Below are positions 15,370-24,104 of a DNA stretch of 64,000 nt, piece after piece. The stretch's first letter is position 1, and every line of letters begins with the position of its first letter. A program made the translations under genes and the position numbers. The notes beneath the pieces were generated by a model. It had not been told where the DNA came from. It ran no database searches and saw only the letters and a list, made by a program, of their open reading frames with translations. This DNA comes from Paenibacillus harenae (lineage in GTDB: Bacteria > Bacillota > Bacilli > Paenibacillales > Paenibacillaceae): the NCBI RefSeq assembly GCF_030812415.1, contig NZ_JAUSST010000005.1, forward strand, positions 372,001 through 436,000, read 5' to 3'.

Positions 15370-18019
15370 TCGTTATTGCAGCAGTGCTGACGGCGAGCAG
15401 CTCTTCGAACTGATGCGCCGGAAGCGGTCTGCTGAACAGATAGCCTTGCAGTTCATCGCACTTCAGCTCCTTGCAAAATCGGGATTCGTCATCGGTCTCG
15501 ACGCCCTCTGCCACGACCCTCATGTTCATGCTGTGCACGAGCTCGATAATGGCCCGGACGATGGACGATTTTTTCTCATCGGTCGTAATGCCCTGAATGA
15601 AGGAACGGTCGAGCTTCACGTCGGAGATCGGCAGCCGCTGCAACTGGTTCAGTGTAGAATAGCCGGTACCGAAATCGTCCATCGATATTTGGATGCCGAG
15701 CTTGCGCAAATAGAGAATCGTCTCGATGACTTGCTCCATATCGCGCATGAAGACGCCCTCCGTTATTTCAATGCTGACGTATTCGGGCGGGAGTCCCGTG
15801 TCCTCCAGCGCGGATGCGATCATCTCGATTAAGTTTCCTTGGAAGAAGTGTCTGCCCGATATGTTGACCGATACGCATATCGGCTGCAAGCCCGCATCCT
15901 GCCACGCTTTGTTCTGCCTGCAAGCTTCTCGGAACACCCATTTGTCGATTTCCAATATGAAGCCTGCCTGCTCGGCAAGCGGAATGAACTTATCGGGCGG
16001 TACGAGGCCAAGCTCCGGATGCAGCCATCTAATAAGAGCCTCGATACCGCATAGCTGTCCTGTCGTTGCGTTCATTTTCGGTTGATAGTGAAGGGAAAAC
16101 TGGTTCGTTTGCAACGCGTTATATAGTCCGTTTTCCAATCGCATCTTCTCCGTCATGGCCGTGGCGAGCTTCGGTTCATAGAAACGGTGGCAGCCGTCGC
16201 CTTCCTCTTTGGCGCTGTACATCGCAATGTCCGCGTTGCTTATAACGGTATCGATATCTTCCCCGTCGAGCGGATATACGCTAATGCCGATACTGATCGT
16301 TAAGTAAAGCGGCATGCCCTCTAAATCGAAGGGTTCGGCGAATGCCTTCCCGACAAGCTGCGCCGAAGCATGCACCTCGGATAAGTCGGAGTAAGTACCG
16401 ACGAAGACGAATTCATCGCCCCCTAAGCGAAATACGTCGAAGCTAGTCCCTACATCGGCGAAGCGGCTGGCGGCTAGCTTCAGAAGCATATCCCCGGTCG
16501 CATGGCCGAGCGTGTCGTTCACTTGCTTGAAACGGTTGATATCGGCGAACATAATGGCAATCTTGTGATCGTCTGCCGAAGGCATCGCAATCATATCTTG
16601 AATATGCTTGGCGAAGTGAAGCCGATTCGGCAAGCATGTCAGTTGATCATAATAGGCGAGGCGGTGAAGCTTCTCCTCCGATTGCTGAAGCATGTACGCC
16701 TGGGCTTGCAGCCGTTCGCTGTTCTTTTGCGCTTCGCCGAACATGAGGACGAGATTATTGGCCATTTGCTTGAAGTTGGCGGTCAAGGCGCGAATCTCGG
16801 AAATGCTGCTGGCCGGCCATTCGATTGCTCCGTCCTGCTTAAGCCGGGCAGGCAGATTATTCGTCGATACGGCTAACTGCTTCAAGCTTCTGCCAAGCCA
16901 CAGGTTAATAAAGTACGCAGCCAGGACGGCCAATAAAGCGAATGTGATGAGGTAGATGAAATGCGTAACGTATTTATTGAATAAGTAATACTGGTAGTTA
17001 TTTATCGGAATATCGATGTTAATCATAAAATCGGTGTTATTGATCGGCGAGGCATATGCGAACTTGCCGTCATGCCAGCTCGAGATATGAAGCGGAAGCT
17101 CGTTATGAATCGGAACGATTAATCGAAGGCTGTTGCTGATAATGATCGATTTATTCATTCGATGCTTAGAAGCAGTGTTATCCTGACCGATGTGATTCTC
17201 ATTCGTAGCGGCAACGGCATTGGCGTTCCCATCCGAGATTACGATGGTAAATAAATCGGATGCATGCTTGGCAATCAGCGATTTGAGCAATACAGACTTC
17301 ACATCTGTGTTGCTTCCGTCTAATCGGAACGCGCTTTCCATATACTCTCTTCCGATCATCGAGGCGACGTTAGCCGACAACTGCTCGGCATGGCGGCTCG
17401 CTTCCTTGAACGAGCCCGTGCTGCTAATGTGGATATTTAACAGGAACGGTAAAATAACGCAAACGATGGAGAAGTGAAGCATAACGCTGCGGAATGAGCT
17501 CGACTTTCTCCGCGCGCGAACGATGCCGGACCATTTTGGAAGCGGTAAATAATGCAGCGCGATGTCGGCTAGCAGCGCGTTCAGGAGACCATTAATAGCA
17601 ATGATAGAAGTGACGAGCATAAGGTCGCTTCCCGTGGAGGTATAATGGCCCAAATGCGTGAAATAGGTTAACGGGGCGGCTAGGATCAGCCAGAAGGCGG
17701 CGGCGCAGACGAATAGGCGATTGCGGTATTTGCGAAGGAGTAGACCGACAACGGCAATCTCCAGCAAGCCGATGTAATCAAATAGAGAATGATTCAAGAG
17801 CAGCGCCGCAATCGTATGCACCGCCGCGGCGGCAAGCAATCCGGCCCAATAACCGAATAAGCGAAGTCCGATCAGCAGGAATACGCTTGTGAAGGAGAAC
17901 GTTATGCCGTACAAAAACGGATAGTCGAGTTTCTCGCTTAAGAGGGCGAGAAGCGTGCATAGCAGAAAGGACAGGGCGATGATCCGACGATTTTGCTTCG
18001 GTTGCTGTTCAGTTCTCAA
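15350..18019 (-). CDS. Membrane GGDEF-EAL c-di-GMP turnover protein with extracytoplasmic sensor
   Basis: 889 residues. N-terminal membrane segments (1-160) and another at ~180 are followed by an extracytoplasmic sensor segment (~200-350), a TM and a HAMP-like helix. GGDEF (LGGDEF intact) and EAL (GIEALIRW, SVNISGR, EITEG, MDDFGTGYS, KLDRSF, EGVET) come last, so both catalytic sets look complete. The GGDEF inhibitory RxxD site is absent (GTSF instead). The start is TTG 18019 after GGGAGG. A c-di-GMP-I riboswitch and terminator lie directly upstream, so the gene is probably controlled by its own product or substrate. Confidence 0.92.
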   Translation of the reverse strand: MRTEQQPKQNRRIIALSFLLCTLLALLSEKLDYPFLYGITFSFTSVFLLIGLRLFGYWAGLLAAAAVHTIAALLLNHSLFDYIGLLEIAVVGLLLRKYRNRLFVCAAAFWLILAAPLTYFTHLGHYTSTGSDLMLVTSIIAINGLLNALLADIALHYLPLPKWSGIVRARRKSSSFRSVMLHFSIVCVILPFLLNIHISSTGSFKEASRHAEQLSANVASMIGREYMESAFRLDGSNTDVKSVLLKSLIAKHASDLFTIVISDGNANAVAATNENHIGQDNTASKHRMNKSIIISNSLRLIVPIHNELPLHISSWHDGKFAYASPINNTDFMINIDIPINNYQYYLFNKYVTHFIYLITFALLAVLAAYFINLWLGRSLKQLAVSTNNLPARLKQDGAIEWPASSISEIRALTANFKQMANNLVLMFGEAQKNSERLQAQAYMLQQSEEKLHRLAYYDQLTCLPNRLHFAKHIQDMIAMPSADDHKIAIMFADINRFKQVNDTLGHATGDMLLKLAASRFADVGTSFDVFRLGGDEFVFVGTYSDLSEVHASAQLVGKAFAEPFDLEGMPLYLTISIGISVYPLDGEDIDTVISNADIAMYSAKEEGDGCHRFYEPKLATAMTEKMRLENGLYNALQTNQFSLHYQPKMNATTGQLCGIEALIRWLHPELGLVPPDKFIPLAEQAGFILEIDKWVFREACRQNKAWQDAGLQPICVSVNISGRHFFQGNLIEMIASALEDTGLPPEYVSIEITEGVFMRDMEQVIETILYLRKLGIQISMDDFGTGYSTLNQLQRLPISDVKLDRSFIQGITTDEKKSSIVRAIIELVHSMNMRVVAEGVETDDESRFCKELKCDELQGYLFSRPLPAHQFEELLAVSTAAITTNGSTG

Positions 18020-18073
18020 TTCGGGCCTCCCGGGTTACATAGCAATGGTACGATTAAGGGCGGTCAAGAAAAT

Positions 18074-18210
18074 AAAAAAAGGTGCCAAAGGCACCCTTCT
18101 GCAGTCACGAATCGTTAGGGTAACCCGGCGATCATGGCGTATATACGCTGTAGACCCGTAGCTTTGCGTCCTATACTTTCGTATAGTTTGCCCTTTGCCT
18201 GATAGGCTTT
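18074..18210 (-). promoter_or_regulatory. c-di-GMP-I (GEMM-I) riboswitch with terminator expression platform
   Basis: On the minus strand, from about 18210 down: GGCAAAGGGCAAAC, the tetraloop hairpin CTATACGAAAGTATAG, GGACGCAAAGC, ACGGGTCTA and GCCGGGTTACC. These are the hallmark GEMM-I elements in order. They are followed by a terminator GGTGCCTTTGGCACC (18095-18081) running into seven T. The GGDEF-EAL gene starts 55 nt further. Whether the ligand is c-di-GMP or cGAMP depends on one J1/2 base that I cannot assign safely by eye. Confidence 0.88.
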
Positions 18211-18340
18211 TCACCTAATATTCGACAATTTATTTTATTATCCTTCTTTTTTTGCGCGAAATAGAAAACGAGACTTGCAAGGGCAAAAAGCAAATCGGAC
18301 AATTCCTGAATTCGTTCATGATAAGTTCATAGTGGATGCG

Positions 18341-18381
18341 TTGCATTTCGCCACCCGCTTTGATATAGTTCGATTATCGAA
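18341..18381 (+). promoter_or_regulatory. Promoter and MarR-type operator of the marR-MMPL operon
   Basis: -35 TTGCAT (18341-18346), 17-bp spacer, -10 TATAGT (18364-18369). The perfect palindrome TTCGATTATCGAA (18369-18381) touches the -10 and covers the expected start point, which fits autorepression by the MarR protein. Confidence 0.65.
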
Positions 18382-18450
18382 TAGTTCTACAATTGAATTA
18401 GTTTGTCCGAGCGGTTGGCATATAAAACAGAAGGAGGATCCGAAACTCGA

Positions 18451-18894
18451 ATGGATCACAACCTACTACAAAACATTATACATCGCTACGAGGCGGCCAA
18501 CTTCCTGGTTAACCGTCGGTTAAACGCCATGATCCGAGAGCTTATGCCGGAGGAACTGACGATCGACCAGTTCGCTACGCTGCGTTATTTGCACAGTCAA
18601 GGCCGAAGCACCTCCTCGGAGCTGGCCGATATTTTCTGCGTGGGCAAAAGCTCGATAACGGCGATTATTAATCGCCTGTTCGACAAGAAGCTGATTTATC
18701 GATTGCCTGACGAGAAGGATCGCAGAGTCACTTATTTGGCGTTAACCGGGGAGGGGAAGCAACTCTACGACGAGATGGATGCGAAGGTATATGAGCTGCT
18801 CGTAAAGTATATAAGTCCGTTCGATGAACAGGAAGCGATGACGTTTATCGAGACGTTCGAGAAGCTGGCGCGCGAGCTGGGAAAACCGGAATAG
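18451..18894 (+). CDS. MarR-family transcriptional regulator (YdgG-like)
   Basis: 147 residues with a MarR winged helix: LTIDQFATLRYLHSQG, SELADIFCVGKSSITAIINRL and the wing DEKDRRVTYLALTGEG. The start is ATG 18451, 13 nt after GGAGG; a TTG at 18403 is in frame but has no ribosome binding site. It lies 39 nt before an MMPL transporter gene, the same order as ydgG-ydgH in B. subtilis. It likely represses the operon through the palindrome on its promoter; the ligand is unknown. Confidence 0.88.
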   Translation: MDHNLLQNIIHRYEAANFLVNRRLNAMIRELMPEELTIDQFATLRYLHSQGRSTSSELADIFCVGKSSITAIINRLFDKKLIYRLPDEKDRRVTYLALTGEGKQLYDEMDAKVYELLVKYISPFDEQEAMTFIETFEKLARELGKPE

Positions 18895-18933
18895 GCGCAT
18901 GAGGCGCATTAGCGAAGGGAGAGCAGAGAGATA

Positions 18934-21900
18934 ATGAGAGTCATACTGAAGCTGAAGTGGCTAGTGCTAGCGTTATGGATTGCTGCTGTGGCGGGGCTGA
19001 TGATCAGTGCGCCGAACATGGCGGAACTTGTTCGCACGAAAGGGCAGATCGGCGTGCCGGACGGCTACTCTTCGCAGATCGCCAGCAATTTCTTGAAGGA
19101 AGTAGGCGGCGAAGAAGGCGCTAGCGGCATGGCGACCGTGCTCGTCTTCCATAAGGGAGGCGGCTTATCGGACGGCGATCTCGCTGAAGTGAAGCGCGGC
19201 GTCGAAAAGCTGAAGGCCGAGGGCGAGACGATCGGCGTGATGTCGGTTACGACCCACTTCGATACGCCGGAGCTGAAGTCGCAGATGGTATCCGAGGACG
19301 GCAGCACGATTCTCGCGCTCGTGAATGTGGAGGCGGGCGACCGGGAACTGGTCGAGCTGAAGGACGGTCTGTATGAAGCGCTGTCCGGCAACGGCATCGA
19401 ACATTACTATACGGGCAATTGGATTATTTCCGAGGATGTCGTACAGAGCTCGGAGGAAGGGCTTAAGAAGACGGAGCTCATTACGGTTGGATTCATTCTT
19501 GTCATCCTGTTCATCGTCTTCCGTTCGGCGGTCGCACCGATTGTGCCGTTGCTGGCTGTTGGCTTTACGTATCTCATATCGCAGTCGATCGTTGCTTTCC
19601 TCGTGAAGTACGCGGACTTTCCGCTTTCGAACTTTACTCAGATCTTCCTCGTTGCGGTATTGTTCGGCATAGGTACGGACTATTGCATTCTGCTTATTAG
19701 CCGCTTCAAGGAGGAGCTTGCGCATCGCGGCGATATGACCGAGGCGATCGTGCATACGTACCGCACGGCGGGAAGAACGGTACTCTTCTCCGGGCTGGCC
19801 GTACTGGTCGGCTTCGCTTCGATTGGGTTCTCGACGTTCATGCTGTATCGCTCGGCGGTTGCGGTTGCCGTTGGCGTAGCGGTACTGCTCGTTGCGCTGT
19901 TCACCATCGTGCCGTTCTTCATGGCGGTGCTGGGCAAAGCGCTGTACTGGCCGGCCAAAGGCTCGCTCGAGCATAAGCCGAGCAAGCTGTGGGGCGCCGT
20001 CGGCAGCTTCTCGCTGAAGAAGCCGGTGTGGGCGCTTGTCATATTGGCGGTACTCGTCGTACCGTTTCTTACGGCTTACAAAGGCTCCATCTCGTTCAAC
20101 TCGCTTGACGAGATTGGCGACAAATACGATTCGGTTAAGGCATTCAACCTTATTGCGGAAGGGTTCGGACCGGGCGAATCGCTGCCGACGACTGTCGTCG
20201 TGAAGGCCGATAAGCCGCTCGATACGCCGGAGGGTCTGGCGGCGTTGGAGCAAGCTAGCCGTGAGCTCGCGAAGACCGAGGGCGTAAAGGCGGTACGCAG
20301 CGCCACGCGGCCGACGGGCGAGGCGATGGAGCAATTCCTCGTTGCCGATCAAGTAGGCACGCTTGAGGACGGCCTTGGACAGAGCGGAGAAGGGCTTGGG
20401 AAGATCGGCAGCGGCTTGTCCGAAGCGAGCAGCGCGCTCAGCGCGAATGCGCCGAAGCTGACCGAAGCGGCCGAAGGTGCAGGCCAGCTCGCCGATGGCA
20501 CGAACGAGCTGAAGACGGGCGTCGAGCAGCTCGGAGCGGGCTTGCGCCGGATCGAGCAAGGGCTGCTGGACGGCTCGGCCGGAGCGAAGGAGCTGACCGC
20601 CGGGCTTGAGCAGGCGCATGCCAGCGCGGTTCAATTGGCTGCTGCGAGCAAGGAGCTTGCGGACAGCTATGAGAAGCTTGGCGGCGGTCTCGGTCAATTG
20701 ACCGGCGCCTATAGCGCAGTCGCCGCCGAGCAGGCGAAGCTGGCGGAAGGTATGGCCGGCGTGCAGCAAGGCTTAAGCGGCCTGACGGAGAACTATCCTG
20801 GGCTCGCGGAAGACGCCGCATTCCAGGAAGCGCTTGGCGCGCTCGGCCAGTTGCAGCAAGGCGCAGCCGGCATTGGCGCGCAGCTATCGCAGATGAACGC
20901 GCAGCTCGGCGCGATCCATGACGGCATGAAGCAAGCGAACGCAGGTTTCACGCAAGCATCGGAAGGCCAATCGGCGCTTGCTGGCGGGCTTGAGCAACTG
21001 GCAACCGGCATTGCCGAGCTGCAGAAGGGCATTGCGCAGGCAGCCGACGGCCAAGGGCAGATCGTCTCCAAGCTGCCGGGCGTGACGCAAGGTCTCGGAC
21101 AGTTGACGGAAGGGCAGAAGGAGCTGCAATCGGGCTTCGCTGCGCTGGGCGATCAACTTGGCGAGTTAACAAACGGTCTCGACGATAGCGTTAGCGGGCT
21201 TACGCAAGTAACGGACGGCCTCGAATCGGCTGGCGGTTACTTGAACGGACTGGCTGATTCGCCGAATAAGCAAATGACGGGCTGGTATATACCTGAAGAA
21301 GCCATTGCGAACGAGGAGTTCCAGACAGCTCTTAATGCGTATATGTCGGAGGATCGCCAAACGGCGAAGTTTGACGTGGTCTTCCGTACGAATCCTTACG
21401 AGGAAGACACGATGGCGGAAGTTCCTAGCCTTGAAGCTGCCGTGGAGCGTGCGCTGCAAGGTACGGCATATAGCGGCGCCGAGGTTGCGATCGGCGGCGT
21501 GACGAGCATGAACCATGACCTGAGCAATATATCGTCCGACGATTATTCGAAGACGGTTATCCTCATGCTGATCGGCATTGCGATTATTCTGATCGTTCTG
21601 TTCCGCTCGATCATCATGCCGCTGTATATGATCGCATCGCTGCTCGTCACCTTCTATACATCGATGGCGATTACGGAAGTCATATTCGTCCGCATACTCG
21701 GTTATTCGGGCATTAGCTGGGCAGTGCCGTTCTTCGGCTTCGTCATGCTGGTTGCCCTCGGCATCGACTACAGTATTTTCTTATTGGATCGGTTCAAGGA
21801 GTATCGTCATCTGTCTCCTTCCGAGGCCATACTTGAAGCGATGAAAAATATGGGCACCGTCATTATGTCGGCTGCCGTTATTCTCGGCGGTACGTTCGCG

Positions 21901-22122
21901 GCCATGCTTCCATCGGGAGTCATGTCGCTGCTGCAGATTGGAACCATCGTCTTATGCGGATTGTTCCTGTATGCGATGGTCATGCTGCCGCTGTTCATAC
22001 CGGTTATGGTTCGTATGTTCGGCCCGGCCAACTGGTGGCCGTTCATGGGACAGGGGCGCGATGCCGGCCAAGTGTACGCAATAGTTACGGATGAGACTAA
22101 AACAGCGTCAGATCCGTTCTAA
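18934..22122 (+). CDS. MMPL/RND-type membrane transporter (YdgH-like)
   Basis: 1062 residues. Two MMPL-type membrane halves (about 180-370 and 870-1040) carry FGIGTDYCILLISRF and ALGIDYSIFLLDRF, the paired motifs of the MMPL family. Between the halves lies an unusually long extracytoplasmic stretch (about 470-790) dominated by Gly/Leu/Ala heptad-like repeats such as LGQLTEGQKELQSGFAALG, probably a long coiled-coil. It likely exports lipids or drugs under MarR control. The ribosome binding site is AAGGGAGAG before ATG 18934. Confidence 0.88.
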   Translation: MRVILKLKWLVLALWIAAVAGLMISAPNMAELVRTKGQIGVPDGYSSQIASNFLKEVGGEEGASGMATVLVFHKGGGLSDGDLAEVKRGVEKLKAEGETIGVMSVTTHFDTPELKSQMVSEDGSTILALVNVEAGDRELVELKDGLYEALSGNGIEHYYTGNWIISEDVVQSSEEGLKKTELITVGFILVILFIVFRSAVAPIVPLLAVGFTYLISQSIVAFLVKYADFPLSNFTQIFLVAVLFGIGTDYCILLISRFKEELAHRGDMTEAIVHTYRTAGRTVLFSGLAVLVGFASIGFSTFMLYRSAVAVAVGVAVLLVALFTIVPFFMAVLGKALYWPAKGSLEHKPSKLWGAVGSFSLKKPVWALVILAVLVVPFLTAYKGSISFNSLDEIGDKYDSVKAFNLIAEGFGPGESLPTTVVVKADKPLDTPEGLAALEQASRELAKTEGVKAVRSATRPTGEAMEQFLVADQVGTLEDGLGQSGEGLGKIGSGLSEASSALSANAPKLTEAAEGAGQLADGTNELKTGVEQLGAGLRRIEQGLLDGSAGAKELTAGLEQAHASAVQLAAASKELADSYEKLGGGLGQLTGAYSAVAAEQAKLAEGMAGVQQGLSGLTENYPGLAEDAAFQEALGALGQLQQGAAGIGAQLSQMNAQLGAIHDGMKQANAGFTQASEGQSALAGGLEQLATGIAELQKGIAQAADGQGQIVSKLPGVTQGLGQLTEGQKELQSGFAALGDQLGELTNGLDDSVSGLTQVTDGLESAGGYLNGLADSPNKQMTGWYIPEEAIANEEFQTALNAYMSEDRQTAKFDVVFRTNPYEEDTMAEVPSLEAAVERALQGTAYSGAEVAIGGVTSMNHDLSNISSDDYSKTVILMLIGIAIILIVLFRSIIMPLYMIASLLVTFYTSMAITEVIFVRILGYSGISWAVPFFGFVMLVALGIDYSIFLLDRFKEYRHLSPSEAILEAMKNMGTVIMSAAVILGGTFAAMLPSGVMSLLQIGTIVLCGLFLYAMVMLPLFIPVMVRMFGPANWWPFMGQGRDAGQVYAIVTDETKTASDPF

Positions 22123-22221
22123 CGGATACGAATGAGACTTCTGACTTCTTGAACTTTCATCCTTATTCACAAAACTCTACAGAGGCAACACAAAAATAAA
22201 AATCTCGTCCCCAAGACCGTA

Positions 22222-22518
22222 TGAACTGTGCCCCGCAAGATGGACGCTTTGAAAAAAGTGCACACCTTGCGGTTTTTTTGTGTTTTAATCAACTCACAGA
22301 GGATGAGAAGCGCCAGTTCGCTCAGGGTGAGCATGGGAAGGTTCTGCTTACCGACATTACTTACATGCGTTACGGTATCGGGAAGAATGTCCTGAGCTTT
22401 TGCTGTACAATCAAGAAAATTGTAGATTCGCCGATAATAGCCTTTAATCATAATCAACAGCTTAAACGGCGTCAACAGGAAGCGGAACGACGACCTAAGT
22501 TGACATCTCGGAGGAGGA
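22222..22518 (+). mobile_element. IS3-family insertion sequence remnant (internally deleted)
   Basis: TGAACTGTGCCCCGCAAGAT at 22222 resembles an IS3/IS150-group end. It is followed without a normal orfA by a short stretch reading KVLLTDITYMRYGIG (about 22340-22385), the conserved DDE-region segment of IS3 OrfB (LTDITY). The reading degrades after CCTIKKIVDS. No second end or intact transposase is visible. It lies directly upstream of the TCS1 response regulator gene. Confidence 0.65.
22233..22279 (+). terminator. Terminator formed by the IS3-like end, after the MMPL gene
   Basis: CCGCAAG (22233-22239) pairs with CTTGCGG (22266-22272), with imperfect inner pairing, followed by seven T. It probably ends marR-MMPL transcription. 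Confidence 0.6.
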
Positions 22519-22524
22519 AGGCTC

Positions 22525-24093
22525 ATGCATAAGGTATTGATTGTAGATGATGAGATTTTTGTGCGTAAAGGTTTAATCAATCTAATCGATTGGTCGTCGC
22601 TGCAATTCGAGATTTGCGGCGAAGCGGAGAACGGGCTTGCGGCGTTGAATCTGATCCAACTGCTAACCCCGGATCTTGTCATTGTTGATATACGAATGCC
22701 CGTGCTTGACGGTCTGGAGCTGATCCGACGGGTGACCGCGTTGGGAGAGCACCAACCGATATTTGTCATTTTAAGCGGGTACCCTGATTTCTCTTATGCG
22801 CAGCAAGCCTTCCGCTACAATGTGTCCGATTATATTCTGAAGCCGGTTGATGAGAAGGAGCTTACAGCTACCTTAAAAAGAATAGCGAATATCATGAATC
22901 AAAGACAACTCTTATCGATGACAAGGGAAAAGCCGCTTGTCGAAATCATAATGGAAAGCTTGGTTCAGGCCGAGCCAGACGACCAGGTGATGACGCAAAT
23001 TGCGCATACGCTTGAGCTTCCTCTCTTCGCCCCTTATACCTATGTCATCGTAGAATTCCAAGATGAGCTTGCTCATAGGGAAATCGACTATTTGCTCCCG
23101 TTGCAAACGGTGCTCCAGCGGTATTTCCATCTCGAGAGACAACCTCTTCTCATTCATGCTCGCGATTACAATCAATACGGCTTTATCGTGCCCCCGTCGC
23201 GGCCAAACGGACAAATCGACGATACTGAGCGGATGGACTACAGGAAGCTGCTTCAAAGATTGGAGAATAATCTTTCAACGAAAATAGCGTTGTTTATCGG
23301 TCATACGGTCGAACATTTGAAAAAGATCGTTCATTCCCGCACGAGTGCAGACGAATGTTTGAATTATCGTTTTGCCGCAGGCTTTAACGGCTTATTTATG
23401 GCTAAGGAGCTGTTAGACATGTCCTTATATTATTTTGATGTAGATGAAGAACTGCACAGCAAGCTGATCTATGAGGTTGAAGCCAATCGAGACGAAGGGT
23501 ATAGCAACGCTATCGATGCGATTTTCAAAGCCTTTCAGGAGCGATATTTCGCTCCCGGAGCAGTTGCGAATACCGTTAGGCGAAGCATGATTGCCACAAT
23601 CAATATTATCCGACAACTGGAAGGCACTGAGAAAAATCTAGCATGGTTCGAGGAGCTGCTCAATTGGCAGAGGAAATACCGTAATCTGAACCAGCTAAAG
23701 CATGTCTTCAAAAATTTCATAGAGGAAGCTGCAGCGTATATCGCGGAAAAACGAGGAGAAAAAGGCGAAGGAAACATTGAAAAAGTGAAAAAATATATCG
23801 ATGGCCACTTCAGGGAAAACATCTATCTGAAGGGCATTGCTGCCGAGTTCCATATGAACCCGATCTATCTTGGGCAGCTGTTCCGCAAAAATTACGGTGC
23901 GTACTTTAATGAATACCTGCTTTCGCTTCGCGTCGAGGAGGCGAAGCGTCTGCTTCGGCAAACGAAAAAACGCGTCTACGAAATCGCCGAGCAAGTAGGC
24001 TTTCAAAATGCGGATTACTTTGCCACCCAGTTTGAGAAGCTGGAGAAAATGACGCCGACAGATTATCGCAATAAGATGATCGATCAAAAATAA
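22525..24093 (+). CDS. YesN-type response regulator with AraC-family HTH (TCS1)
   Basis: 522 residues. The receiver (1-120) has the acidic pair in VDDEIFVRKG, phospho-Asp in LVIVDIRMPVLDG and Lys in YILKPVDEKE. A variable middle follows, then a C-terminal AraC domain (about 415-520: IAAEFHMNPIYLGQLFRK, YEIAEQVGFQNADYFATQFEK). The start ATG 22525 follows GGAGGAGG. It precedes its kinase gene by 11 nt and, after that, an SBP-permease-permease-GH43 set that it probably activates. Confidence 0.92.
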   Translation: MHKVLIVDDEIFVRKGLINLIDWSSLQFEICGEAENGLAALNLIQLLTPDLVIVDIRMPVLDGLELIRRVTALGEHQPIFVILSGYPDFSYAQQAFRYNVSDYILKPVDEKELTATLKRIANIMNQRQLLSMTREKPLVEIIMESLVQAEPDDQVMTQIAHTLELPLFAPYTYVIVEFQDELAHREIDYLLPLQTVLQRYFHLERQPLLIHARDYNQYGFIVPPSRPNGQIDDTERMDYRKLLQRLENNLSTKIALFIGHTVEHLKKIVHSRTSADECLNYRFAAGFNGLFMAKELLDMSLYYFDVDEELHSKLIYEVEANRDEGYSNAIDAIFKAFQERYFAPGAVANTVRRSMIATINIIRQLEGTEKNLAWFEELLNWQRKYRNLNQLKHVFKNFIEEAAAYIAEKRGEKGEGNIEKVKKYIDGHFRENIYLKGIAAEFHMNPIYLGQLFRKNYGAYFNEYLLSLRVEEAKRLLRQTKKRVYEIAEQVGFQNADYFATQFEKLEKMTPTDYRNKMIDQK

Positions 24094-24104
24094 GGAGGTC
24101 CGTC

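Noticed and set aside
19165..20769. 534-codon open frame on the minus strand
   Set aside because: Antisense to the MMPL transporter gene; Arg/Leu/Gln-rich translation without recognisable domains.
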